NCBI GenBank assembly: GCA_027482985.1
Contig: JAIXVO010000222.1
Location: forward strand, 1-13,472
DNA: 13,472 bases
Source: Cyanobacteriota bacterium
Lineage (GTDB): Bacteria; Cyanobacteriota; Cyanobacteriia; Leptolyngbyales; Leptolyngbyaceae
Direction of reading: 5' to 3'
The position numbers and the translations under genes are program-made. The notes under the pieces are model-generated. The model was not told the DNA's origin. It worked only from the letters and a program-made list of their open reading frames with translations, and made no database searches. Within the stretch, counting starts at the first letter, position 1. Each line of letters starts with the position of its first letter. Below, in pieces: positions 6,976 through 13,472 of this stretch.

Positions 6976-7055
6976 AGGATGCAGATCCAATTTTTTTCCA
7001 TGTTACAGAGATCCAACGCCACCACTGGCAGACGACATTTTAATCCGCTGCCCCC

Positions 7056-10000
7056 TTACTCCTCACCAATAATGGCGGAGCGATCGAGCAGGAGCAAATC
7101 GCGCAATTGATCCGTATTTAATTCCGTCAGCCAATTCTCGCCCGCCCCAATCACCTGTTCGGCTAAGGCTTTTTTGCTTTCGATCAGATCATGAATTTTC
7201 TCTTCCAGCGTCCCGGCACAGACAAACTTGTGGACCTGCACATTGCGCGTTTGCCCGATCCGAAACACCCGATCCGTCGCTTGATTTTCCACTGCCGGGT
7301 TCCACCAGCGATCGAAGTGAAACACATGGTTGGCACGAGTCAGATTCAAACCGACCCCGCCCGCCTTCAGCGACAGGATAAACAACCGGGGCGCTTGCGG
7401 ATCATGTTGAAAGCGATCGACCATTTCTTCCCGTTGTTTCTTCGTCGTACTGCCATAGAGGAACAACACTTCCCGCCCTGTGTGCCGCTCCAGATGGGCT
7501 TGCAGCAGCTTGCCCCACTCCGCGAATTGGGTAAAGATCAAGGCGCGATCGCCCTCTGCCATCAACTCTTCCACCATCTCATCCAACCGCTTCAGCTTGC
7601 CGGATCGATCCTGAAACGCCTCGTCCGCTAGCCGCTTCAACTCCTGACTCCGGCCTTCTGACTCCTGCTCACCAACCTTCAAAAACAGATCCGGATGATT
7701 ACAAATCTGCTTCAACTTCGTGAGCAACGCCAGAATAATCCCTTTCCGCTGAATCCCTTCCGCCGCGTCGATGTCTTGCAACGATTTCTCCACCGTATGT
7801 TGATACAGCAAGGCTTGTTCTGCCGACAGCCCACAGAACACCGCCATTTCTTGTTTTTCGGGCAGATCTTGAATGATGTCGCGATCGCTTTTCAGGCGGC
7901 GCAAAATAAACGGCTGCACCAGAGATTTCAGCGTCTTGAGAGAGGACGTGTCGCCATAGCGTTCGATCGGGGTGGCAAAGCGTCGTTGAAAGAAATTTTT
8001 GGGACCGAGATAACCGGGATTGAGGAAGTCGAGAATCGACCAGAGTTCCGACAGGCGATTTTCTACAGGGGTGCCCGTTAACGCGATCCGAAATTGGGCT
8101 TCTAACTGGCGTACTGCTTGGGATTGCTTCGCATCGGGGTTCTTAATATTCTGCGCCTCATCCAGCACCACACCTTGCCAGGACACCGTTTGCAAGTCCT
8201 TCAAGTCACGCTGCACAAGGGCATAACTGGTAATCACCAAATGCTTGCCCTTCACCGCTTTCGCCACGTCCTTACCTTTCGGTCGCCCTTCCCCGTGATG
8301 TTGTAACACCTGCAAACTGGGGCCAAACTTTTTCACCTCCCGTTCCCAGTTGCCCAGCACCGAAGTCGGGCACACCAGCAAGGTCGGCTGGGACAGCGAA
8401 TTTTGTTCCTGCAAATGCAACAGGAAGGCAATCAGTTGAATCGTTTTGCCCAACCCCATATCATCCGCGAGACAGGCTCCCAAATTCCATTGCTCCAGGA
8501 AAGACAACCAGCCCACCCCCCGCGCCTGATAGGGTCGCAACTCACCCCGAAACCCAGTCGGAGTCGCGATCGCCTCCAGGGTGCGGCGACCACTCAGGGT
8601 ATTGATCAACTCCTCCAGCGCCCCCGATGCCTCAAAACTGACCACGGGCAGCTTTTCAATCATTTGCGTATCGCCCGTACTGATCCGCAACGCATCTTCC
8701 AAGGACAAAGCGGGTTGATCTTTGCGGCTGGCGAAAAAGGTTTGGGCGGCGCGAATGTCCTGTGGTCGTAACTCCACCCATTCCCCGTTAATTTCTACCA
8801 AGGGAGTGTTAAGCGCGACCAGGCGATCGAACTCCTCTTTCGACAACGTTTGGCCACCAATGGACAGTTCCCAGCGAAAATTCAGCAAACTTTGCAGTCC
8901 CAACCGTTTGCCCTTTTGCAACTTCCCGGTTTCCGCCTGAATCTTCAGCCCCAACCGATTCGCCCAGCCGCTCTCACTCGCCAAGCTCGCAGGCACCACC
9001 ACGCCTAACCCACTATCCTGCAACCGCCAAGCCGACACCTTCAGGAAATCGTAGGCTTGCATGGGAGTCAGGGTACAAAACTGTGGTCGGGGCGCTTGCA
9101 AACTCGGTTCAATCGGCGCAAATAGTCGCGATGCCAACCCCAGCCCCATCAAAAAAGTTTCCTGTGGCTGCGCGATCGCCCGTCCCCGATACTGCAACCG
9201 CTCCACCGGATGATTCCAGATCGTCGGCGCATCCACCAAAAAATCGGGCTGGTCTGCCGCCTGCAAAAAGAACTCCAATTGCCATTCCTTCTGGCGCGGC
9301 GCAGGGGGATGTAAATAGAGGCAAGTCCGAAATAGCGTCTCCGCCCGTCCCAGTTGCAACGGTGCCGTCCAGGTTTGCAACGAGGTCTGCAACGACTCCA
9401 ACCCCGCCACCGCCAGAGGTGCGTCTTGTCCCAACGCCACCAACCACTCCTTCACTGGCGAAGCAATCAGCTCTGCCGCCGCCCCCTTCTCCCTCATCCG
9501 ACTCGGTGCCGCCACGGGCAACGGTTGCCCCTGCGCCACCTGCCGCACCTGCGCCGCCACCACACTGTGCAAAAACTCCAGCAACAACCGCTGCGGCTCC
9601 CTCGGCAAATCAACCCGCAACGGGTTCGGCAGTTCGATTGAGGCATCATTCAACCCCACCGCCCCCTCAACCTCCTGCCTCATGCCTCCTGCCTCCTGCC
9701 TACGTTCGGCTGAGCGCTCACGTCGAAGCCTGACTCCTGACTCCTCCTGCCTTCTGCCCCCTGCCTCCTGCCCCTGATACATCCGGCAAACTCCCGGCAT
9801 CCGTTCCGCAAATTGCAGCAGCCGCACTTGATCGATGCCGCTGTCCAGCAAGGGTTGCCAGGTGGCGATCGCCTGCGTTTCCGTCTCCAGATGGGTTAAC
9901 TCCAGGTGGGGCAAAAATTTTGATCGCGCCAACAGATCCAAACTCCAGCGAGTGATATGCGACCAGAACCGCAGGTCACTCCCGATCAATGCCTCTTGCG

Positions 10001-10532
10001 CCTCTACTGAACTGAGTGGCAGGGCATTCAGACAAGCGATCGCGTCCATTGGAGAGAGCCAAATTCCCGGCACTGTCCAGGGCTGCAAAAATAGATCCAG
10101 ATCCGTGTCAGGAGTGGCCGAAAGTTGCGGCATTACCTCCCCGGCTTCAGTGACATAGGAGGGGAGCGCGATCGTTTGGGCGGTCCAGACAGTCGTTGCG
10201 AGGGGGGGTGCGGCGATCGGGGTTTTGGGTTTGCGGGTGCGTTTGGCAGTCGGGGTGGGAGACTCAGGCGGCGCGATCGCGGGTAAGCGGAGCAATCCCT
10301 GTTGCTGTGAGCCTTGCAAAAACTCCGTCAGTTCCGCCGCCGTCATCGCATAGGGATGAGGCAGCACCGTCCACTCAGGCTCTGCTTCAGCGGGTTTGGG
10401 TGACATCCGCCGCCAGGTTTCACCCCACAGAAAAACGCCCGGCGATCGCCCTGCATCCGCAGCGGCGGCGGGATCAGCATGGTGAGCTGCCGATTGCCCT
10501 TGAACTAACCAATTCCCGTGTAAAATTGCCAT
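7056..10532 (-). CDS. SNF2/RapA-type DNA-dependent ATPase (bacterial SNF2 helicase)
   Basis: This is a 1158-residue superfamily 2 ATPase of the bacterial SNF2 type, presumably a DNA translocase acting on nucleoprotein. The N-terminal half (to about 600) resembles the bacterial SNF2-associated region. The ATPase core shows Walker A DDMGLGKT (Lys696), the motif II box DEAQ (Asp791), TGTPVENRLSELW (motif III), LSLKAGGVGLNL (motif V) and NQATDRVFRIGQT (motif VI, Arg1091). The ATG at 10532 gives MAILHGNWLV, which matches the usual start of cyanobacterial members. A 21-codon upstream extension from an ATG at 10595 is possible but looks unconserved, and an AAGGA precedes 10532 at a long spacing. Two low-complexity stretches rich in Q, E, G and R (about residues 253-288 and 954-964) correspond to heptamer DNA repeats inserted in frame. 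The gene is divergent from pnp across 294 bp and upstream of the Uma2 gene. All motor motifs look intact. Confidence 0.95.
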   Translation of the reverse strand: MAILHGNWLVQGQSAAHHADPAAAADAGRSPGVFLWGETWRRMSPKPAEAEPEWTVLPHPYAMTAAELTEFLQGSQQQGLLRLPAIAPPESPTPTAKRTRKPKTPIAAPPLATTVWTAQTIALPSYVTEAGEVMPQLSATPDTDLDLFLQPWTVPGIWLSPMDAIACLNALPLSSVEAQEALIGSDLRFWSHITRWSLDLLARSKFLPHLELTHLETETQAIATWQPLLDSGIDQVRLLQFAERMPGVCRMYQGQEAGGRRQEESGVRLRRERSAERRQEAGGMRQEVEGAVGLNDASIELPNPLRVDLPREPQRLLLEFLHSVVAAQVRQVAQGQPLPVAAPSRMREKGAAAELIASPVKEWLVALGQDAPLAVAGLESLQTSLQTWTAPLQLGRAETLFRTCLYLHPPAPRQKEWQLEFFLQAADQPDFLVDAPTIWNHPVERLQYRGRAIAQPQETFLMGLGLASRLFAPIEPSLQAPRPQFCTLTPMQAYDFLKVSAWRLQDSGLGVVVPASLASESGWANRLGLKIQAETGKLQKGKRLGLQSLLNFRWELSIGGQTLSKEEFDRLVALNTPLVEINGEWVELRPQDIRAAQTFFASRKDQPALSLEDALRISTGDTQMIEKLPVVSFEASGALEELINTLSGRRTLEAIATPTGFRGELRPYQARGVGWLSFLEQWNLGACLADDMGLGKTIQLIAFLLHLQEQNSLSQPTLLVCPTSVLGNWEREVKKFGPSLQVLQHHGEGRPKGKDVAKAVKGKHLVITSYALVQRDLKDLQTVSWQGVVLDEAQNIKNPDAKQSQAVRQLEAQFRIALTGTPVENRLSELWSILDFLNPGYLGPKNFFQRRFATPIERYGDTSSLKTLKSLVQPFILRRLKSDRDIIQDLPEKQEMAVFCGLSAEQALLYQHTVEKSLQDIDAAEGIQRKGIILALLTKLKQICNHPDLFLKVGEQESEGRSQELKRLADEAFQDRSGKLKRLDEMVEELMAEGDRALIFTQFAEWGKLLQAHLERHTGREVLFLYGSTTKKQREEMVDRFQHDPQAPRLFILSLKAGGVGLNLTRANHVFHFDRWWNPAVENQATDRVFRIGQTRNVQVHKFVCAGTLEEKIHDLIESKKALAEQVIGAGENWLTELNTDQLRDLLLLDRSAIIGEE
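7641..7670. repeat. Short heptamer-type repeat inside the SNF2 gene (second site)
   Basis: On the plus strand the stretch reads ctcctgactc, cggccttctg, actcctgctc, with units TGACTCC, CTTCTGACTCC and TCCTGCTC. These are the same 7-mer family (TGACTCC/TGCCTTC) as the larger array at 9671-9775. It encodes EQESEGRSQEL between the conserved LKQICNHPDLFLK and RSGKLKRL segments, a spot that in SNF2 proteins is a variable surface loop. It looks like a small in-frame insertion. Confidence 0.55.
9671..9775. repeat. STRR-like heptamer repeat array with palindromic core inside the SNF2 gene
   Basis: The left block (9671-9703) is built of 7-mers TGCCTCC, TGCCTCA, TGCCTCC, TGCCTCC and TGCCTAC. The core (9704-9728) contains the 10 bp palindrome TGAGCGCTCA flanked by TTCG and CGAA. 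The right block (9731-9775) is TGACTCC twice, then TGCCTTC, TGCCCCC, TGCCTCC and a partial unit. This matches the short tandemly repeated repetitive (STRR) style of heptamer arrays described in cyanobacteria. It is read through in frame on the minus strand, giving about 35 residues in which QEAGGxRQE occurs twice. No stop codon or frameshift results. Confidence 0.8.
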
Positions 10533-10784
10533 CCGAATCAGGCTTCCTTCCGTTGCAATCAACCCCTGCCAGCACCGATGCCACGCTATGTGCAAAGGCA
10601 GGCAACCGCTGGAAAGTCAGGCCAACTGCAATGTCAGCGGCACTTCCCAGAAATTACCTGACCCATCGTATCTGTCATTGTACAGCCTCAAATTTGGATG
10701 GAAAATTGAGCCTCATGCCTGCCCGTTTGCGGGGATCAACTCACAGAAACGAATCCCGACTTCCCCTATCGGTGCTACGATTGC

Positions 10785-10816
10785 GACAGAGAAAGAAAAG
10801 AGAAACACAAAAGGAT
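10785..10816 (+). promoter_or_regulatory. Purine-rich leader and ribosome binding site of pnp
   Basis: The last 40 bases before pnp are almost all A and G with a few C, ending AAAAGGAT about 11 nt before the ATG at 10827. The AGG core is the likely ribosome binding site, and its spacing favours 10827 over the in-frame ATG at 10836. The rest of the 294 bp spacer shared with the divergent SNF2 gene (10533-10784) shows only a 4 bp hairpin (CCCG/CGGG, 10722-10733) and no promoter I can place with confidence. Confidence 0.5.
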
Positions 10817-10826
10817 ACCACGCTAC

Positions 10827-12977
10827 ATGGATGAAATGGAAAAGTCAATATCCTTCGATGGTAGGGATATTAGACTCAAAGTTGGGTTGTTAGCTCCTCA
10901 GGCGGGTGGCGCAGTACTCATAGAGTCTGAAGATACAGCAGTTTTGGTGACGGCGACGCGTGCCGCAGGGCGAGAAGGGATCGATTTTCTGCCCTTGTTA
11001 GTGGATTACGAAGAACGGATGTATGCCGCGGGTCGCATTCCTGGTGGGTTTTTACGGCGAGAAGGTCGTCCCCCCGAAAAAGCGACTCTGATCAGCCGCT
11101 TAATTGACCGCCCGTTACGGCCTTTGTTCCCCGGTTGGTTACGGGACGATATTCAGGTGATTGCCACCACCATGTCGATGGACGAGCGCGTCCCTCCCGA
11201 CGTGTTGGCCGTGACGGGTGCCTCGATCGCCACCTTGCTCGCGAAAATCCCCTTCAATGGGCCGATGGCAGCGGTGCGGGTAGGGTTAGTCGGGGATGAT
11301 TTCATTATTAACCCAACCTACAAAGAAATTGAAGAAGGCGATCTGGATTTAGTCGTGGCGGGTTCCCCGGACGGCGTGATCATGGTGGAAGCGGGCGCGA
11401 ATCAGTTGCCCGAACAAGACATGATTGAAGCGATCGATTTTGGCTATGAAGCTGTGCGCGATTTGATTCAAGCACAACGGGATCTGCTTGCCGAATTGGG
11501 CATTGAGATCGTGCGGGAAGAACCGCCCGAACTGGATGAAACGTTGGAAAACTTCATCCGCGATCGCGCCACCGCTCAAGTCAAAGAAATTTTGGGCCGC
11601 TTTGAACCCGACAAGAATGTACGGGATGCGGCGCTGGATGAAGTCAAAGACACGATCAAAGCCGCGATCGCGGAACTGCCGGAAGAAGATCCGGTGAAAG
11701 TTGCCGCTCTCGCCAATGAAAAAGCCCTCAGCAACGTCTTCAAAGATGTGACGAAAAAGCTGATGCGGAGTCAGGTGGTAGACGACAAGGTGCGGGTGGA
11801 TGGGCGCAAACTCGATCAAGTCCGTCCCATTTCTTGCCGAACGGGTGTGTTGCCACCGCGCGTGCATGGCAGTGGATTGTTTAATCGCGGTCTAACGCAG
11901 GTGTTGTCAGTGGTGACCCTGGGCACCCCCGGCGATGCGCAGGAATTAGATGATTTGCATCCCGATGAACAAAAGCGTTATCTGCACCATTACAACTTCC
12001 CGCCCTACTCTGTGGGAGAAACCAAGCCCTCGCGATCGCCCGGTCGGCGGGAAATTGGTCACGGTGCCCTGGCAGAACGCGCCCTGCTGCCCGTGTTGCC
12101 CAGCAAAGCCGATTTTCCCTACGTGATTCGGGTGGTCTCCGAAGTGCTATCGTCCAACGGTTCCACCTCGATGGGTTCCGTTTCCGGTTCCACGCTGGCC
12201 TTAATGGATGCGGGTGTCCCCATCCTCAAACCCGTGAGCGGGGCGGCGATGGGCTTAATTAAAGAAGGGGAAGAAGTCCGCATTCTGACGGATATTCAAG
12301 GGATTGAAGACTTCCTCGGCGACATGGACTTCAAAGTGGCGGGGACGGATACCGGGATTACCGCCCTGCAACTGGACATGAAAATCACCGGATTGCCGAT
12401 GGATGTCATCGCGGAGGCCATTAACCAGGCCAAACCTGCGCGCTTACATATCCTCGGCAAAATGCTGGAGGCGATCGATACCCCCCGCGCCGATCTGTCC
12501 GACTATGCTCCGCGCCTCATGACCATCAAGATCGACCCCGACTTGATCGGGATGATCATTGGTCCCGGCGGGAAGACCATCAAAGGGATTACCGAAGAAA
12601 CGGGAGCCAAAATCGACATCGAAGATGATGGTACCGTCACGATTTCGGCGGTCGATGGCGAAAAGGCCAAACGCGCCAAAGGCATCATCCAGGGCATGAC
12701 CCGCAAGTTGAATGCAGGCGATGTCTATGCGGGTAAAGTGACTCGCATCATTCCCATTGGGGCGTTTGTGGAATTCCTTCCCGGCAAAGAAGGCATGATC
12801 CACATCTCCCAACTAGCCGACTACCGCGTAGGCAAAGTGGAAGATGAAGTAACAGTGGGCGATGAAGTAATCGTGAAAGTGCGAGAGATCGACAATCGCG
12901 GTCGGATCAACCTCACGCGGTTGGGCATTCATCCTGATGAAGCAGCAGCGGCGCGCGAGGCGGCGGCTGTGAAATAA
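10827..12977 (+). CDS. pnp: Polyribonucleotide nucleotidyltransferase (PNPase)
   Basis: PNPase is the phosphorolytic 3'-5' exoribonuclease that also adds heteropolymeric tails to RNA in cyanobacteria. At 716 residues it is full length for the family. Domains in order are a first RNase PH domain (about 10-150, [19 protein letters not shown]), the all-helical linker domain (about 230-310) and a second, catalytic RNase PH domain (about 320-550). The catalytic domain shows [27 protein letters not shown] and DFLGDMDFK, with Asp495, Asp501 and Lys503 matching the E. coli catalytic Asp486, Asp492 and Lys494. A KH domain ([12 protein letters not shown]) and a C-terminal S1 domain ([28 protein letters not shown]) follow. 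In many bacteria rpsO lies directly upstream. Here the upstream neighbour is a divergent SNF2 gene, so pnp appears monocistronic. A strong terminator follows 35 bp after the stop. Confidence 0.98.
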   Translation: MDEMEKSISFDGRDIRLKVGLLAPQAGGAVLIESEDTAVLVTATRAAGREGIDFLPLLVDYEERMYAAGRIPGGFLRREGRPPEKATLISRLIDRPLRPLFPGWLRDDIQVIATTMSMDERVPPDVLAVTGASIATLLAKIPFNGPMAAVRVGLVGDDFIINPTYKEIEEGDLDLVVAGSPDGVIMVEAGANQLPEQDMIEAIDFGYEAVRDLIQAQRDLLAELGIEIVREEPPELDETLENFIRDRATAQVKEILGRFEPDKNVRDAALDEVKDTIKAAIAELPEEDPVKVAALANEKALSNVFKDVTKKLMRSQVVDDKVRVDGRKLDQVRPISCRTGVLPPRVHGSGLFNRGLTQVLSVVTLGTPGDAQELDDLHPDEQKRYLHHYNFPPYSVGETKPSRSPGRREIGHGALAERALLPVLPSKADFPYVIRVVSEVLSSNGSTSMGSVSGSTLALMDAGVPILKPVSGAAMGLIKEGEEVRILTDIQGIEDFLGDMDFKVAGTDTGITALQLDMKITGLPMDVIAEAINQAKPARLHILGKMLEAIDTPRADLSDYAPRLMTIKIDPDLIGMIIGPGGKTIKGITEETGAKIDIEDDGTVTISAVDGEKAKRAKGIIQGMTRKLNAGDVYAGKVTRIIPIGAFVEFLPGKEGMIHISQLADYRVGKVEDEVTVGDEVIVKVREIDNRGRINLTRLGIHPDEAAAAREAAAVK

Positions 12978-13011
12978 GGGGTTAAAACTTTTACCATCCC
13001 TTAATAATTTC

Positions 13012-13044
13012 TGAAAGGCGTACTTCGTGCGCCTTTTCCTTTTG
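13012..13044 (+). terminator. Rho-independent terminator of pnp
   Basis: AAAGGCGTAC (13014-13023) pairs with GTGCGCCTTT (13027-13036) to give a 10 bp stem with one internal U-G pair and a 3 nt UUC loop. It is followed by TTTTCCTTTTG. It lies 36 bp after the pnp stop and would end that transcript before the next gene. Confidence 0.9.
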
Positions 13045-13289
13045 TAACGAAAACGTTAGTAGCGATCGCGACTGTCCCGCACGGATCTCGCGGCCATAAT
13101 CCTCCCAAGGGAAGTCAAGGATGCTCGTTTTTCAGTCTAAAGGCAGAAAAATAAATTCCCCTTTTGGGGCAAGGCAATCGTTGACGAAACTGATAACATT
13201 AAGAAAAGTAAAGATTCACGCTGGCGTGGAACACCTTGGGCACGTTGAGTGAATCACACCTTTAACGCTACTCTGTGAGGTTACGTTTC
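13045..13289. other. Spacer upstream of the lyase gene
   Basis: About 245 bp without a gene. It holds one HIP1 copy (about 13062), a CCCC-TTTT-GGGG mini-hairpin (13158-13169) and a TTGACG box (13181-13186) that resembles a -35 element but has no good -10 at 16-18 bp. A GAGG ribosome binding site lies at 13277-13280, nine bases before the GTG start at 13290. The promoter of the lyase gene is probably here, but its exact position is not clear. Confidence 0.5.
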
Positions 13290-13472
13290 GTGACTGCATT
13301 GCTACTCTCTCAACAACTCGAAGAAAACCTGATTGCTGGATTCTTTCAACAATCAGTGGGAAATTGGCGCTCGGAACGACGCTACTACACCCTGCCCGAT
13401 GGTGAAACGCAAGAGATGGTGAGTCAAATTACGATTCGCTACTTAGAGCAAGGCGCTCCAGAACTCCTGCAC
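13290..13472 (+). CDS. CpcS/CpeS-type phycobiliprotein lyase, N-terminal part (3' end outside window)
   Basis: The first 61 codons are visible. The product begins MTALLLSQQLEEN and continues with FFQQSVGNWRSERRYYTL (residues 19-36) and SQITIRYLEQGAPEL (45-59). The pattern of FF-x-x-S-x-G-x-W-x-S-x-R followed by a strand with I-x-x-L-x-x-G resembles the S/U-type chromophore lyases. Those are lipocalin-fold proteins that attach phycocyanobilin or related bilins to cysteines of phycobiliproteins in the cytoplasm. The GTG at 13290 is chosen because GAGG lies nine bases upstream. An in-frame GTG at 13275 would overlap that site. The gene stands alone after the pnp terminator. The family call rests on the N-terminus only, so which lyase subtype this is cannot be decided. 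Confidence 0.72.
   Translation, partial: MTALLLSQQLEENLIAGFFQQSVGNWRSERRYYTLPDGETQEMVSQITIRYLEQGAPELLH

Noticed and set aside
9083..9733. 216-codon plus-strand open frame rich in proline, alanine and threonine
   Set aside because: It lies wholly antisense to the well-supported SNF2 helicase. Its composition is the mirror of that gene's codon bias and repeat content, and no domain is recognisable.
9671..9775. CRISPR-like array
   Set aside because: The units are 7 bp and contiguous with no unique spacers, so this is a tandem heptamer repeat, not a CRISPR.
10196..10834. 212-codon plus-strand open frame ending at the pnp start
   Set aside because: Most of it is antisense to the 5' part of the SNF2 gene and the rest covers the pnp leader. 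The translation has no recognisable motif.
11349..11867. 172-codon minus-strand open frame opposite pnp
   Set aside because: It is a shadow of a highly conserved gene, with no motif and no ribosome binding site.
13181..13209. Sigma-70 type promoter with TTGACG
   Set aside because: The -35-like box is good, but no TATAAT-like hexamer lies 16-18 bp downstream (AAAAGT at 17 bp), so I do not call a promoter.

Overview
The window reads as ordinary chromosomal DNA from a cyanobacterium, probably a filamentous non-heterocystous type, though the genus cannot be told from sequence alone. The evidence is about 25 copies of the cyanobacterial octamer HIP1 (GCGATCGC) in 13.5 kb, a PucC/LhaA-family (bacterio)chlorophyll-related membrane protein, the start of a CpcS/CpeS-type phycobiliprotein lyase, a DUF3747 secreted protein and a Uma2-family protein. 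All of these are typical of cyanobacteria.

Layout from left to right. (1) The 3' part of an RNase III gene (1-495, +) is followed after 57 bp by a proline iminopeptidase (553-1500, +). (2) Convergent to it lies a PucC-family MFS protein (1567-3003, -), which shares a 146 bp divergent promoter region with an aldo/keto reductase (3150-4106, +). That spacer holds a perfect 14 bp palindrome and an odd leader with two ATG-TAA start-stop pairs. (3) A long bulged hairpin separates the reductase from three leftward genes. Read in transcription order these are a large SNF2 helicase (10532-7056), a Uma2 protein (6975-6346) and an exported DUF3747 / SPOR-like / 3D-domain protein (6243-4315). (4) Divergent from the helicase is pnp (10827-12977, +), ended by a clear intrinsic terminator. 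(5) After a 245 bp spacer, a GTG-started CpcS/CpeS-like lyase gene (13290-) runs off the right edge.

Functional themes are RNA processing and decay (RNase III, PNPase), photosynthetic pigment handling (PucC family, phycobilin lyase), cell-wall-associated secretion (3D/SPOR protein), and housekeeping enzymes (peptidase, AKR, SNF2 ATPase). I see no defence island, CRISPR array, tRNA, rRNA, transposase or biosynthetic cluster, and no clearly new multi-gene system.

The points most worth a second look are small-scale. Two heptamer-repeat (STRR-like) insertions are carried in frame inside the SNF2 helicase, the larger with a palindromic core. A tandem array of TGAATnnnATTC dyads lies upstream of the DUF3747 gene. 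Others are the palindrome and start-stop leader in the pucC/AKR spacer, the 54 nt bulged hairpin between convergent genes, the multidomain architecture of the exported protein, and a non-canonical residue at a metal-ligand position in RNase III.
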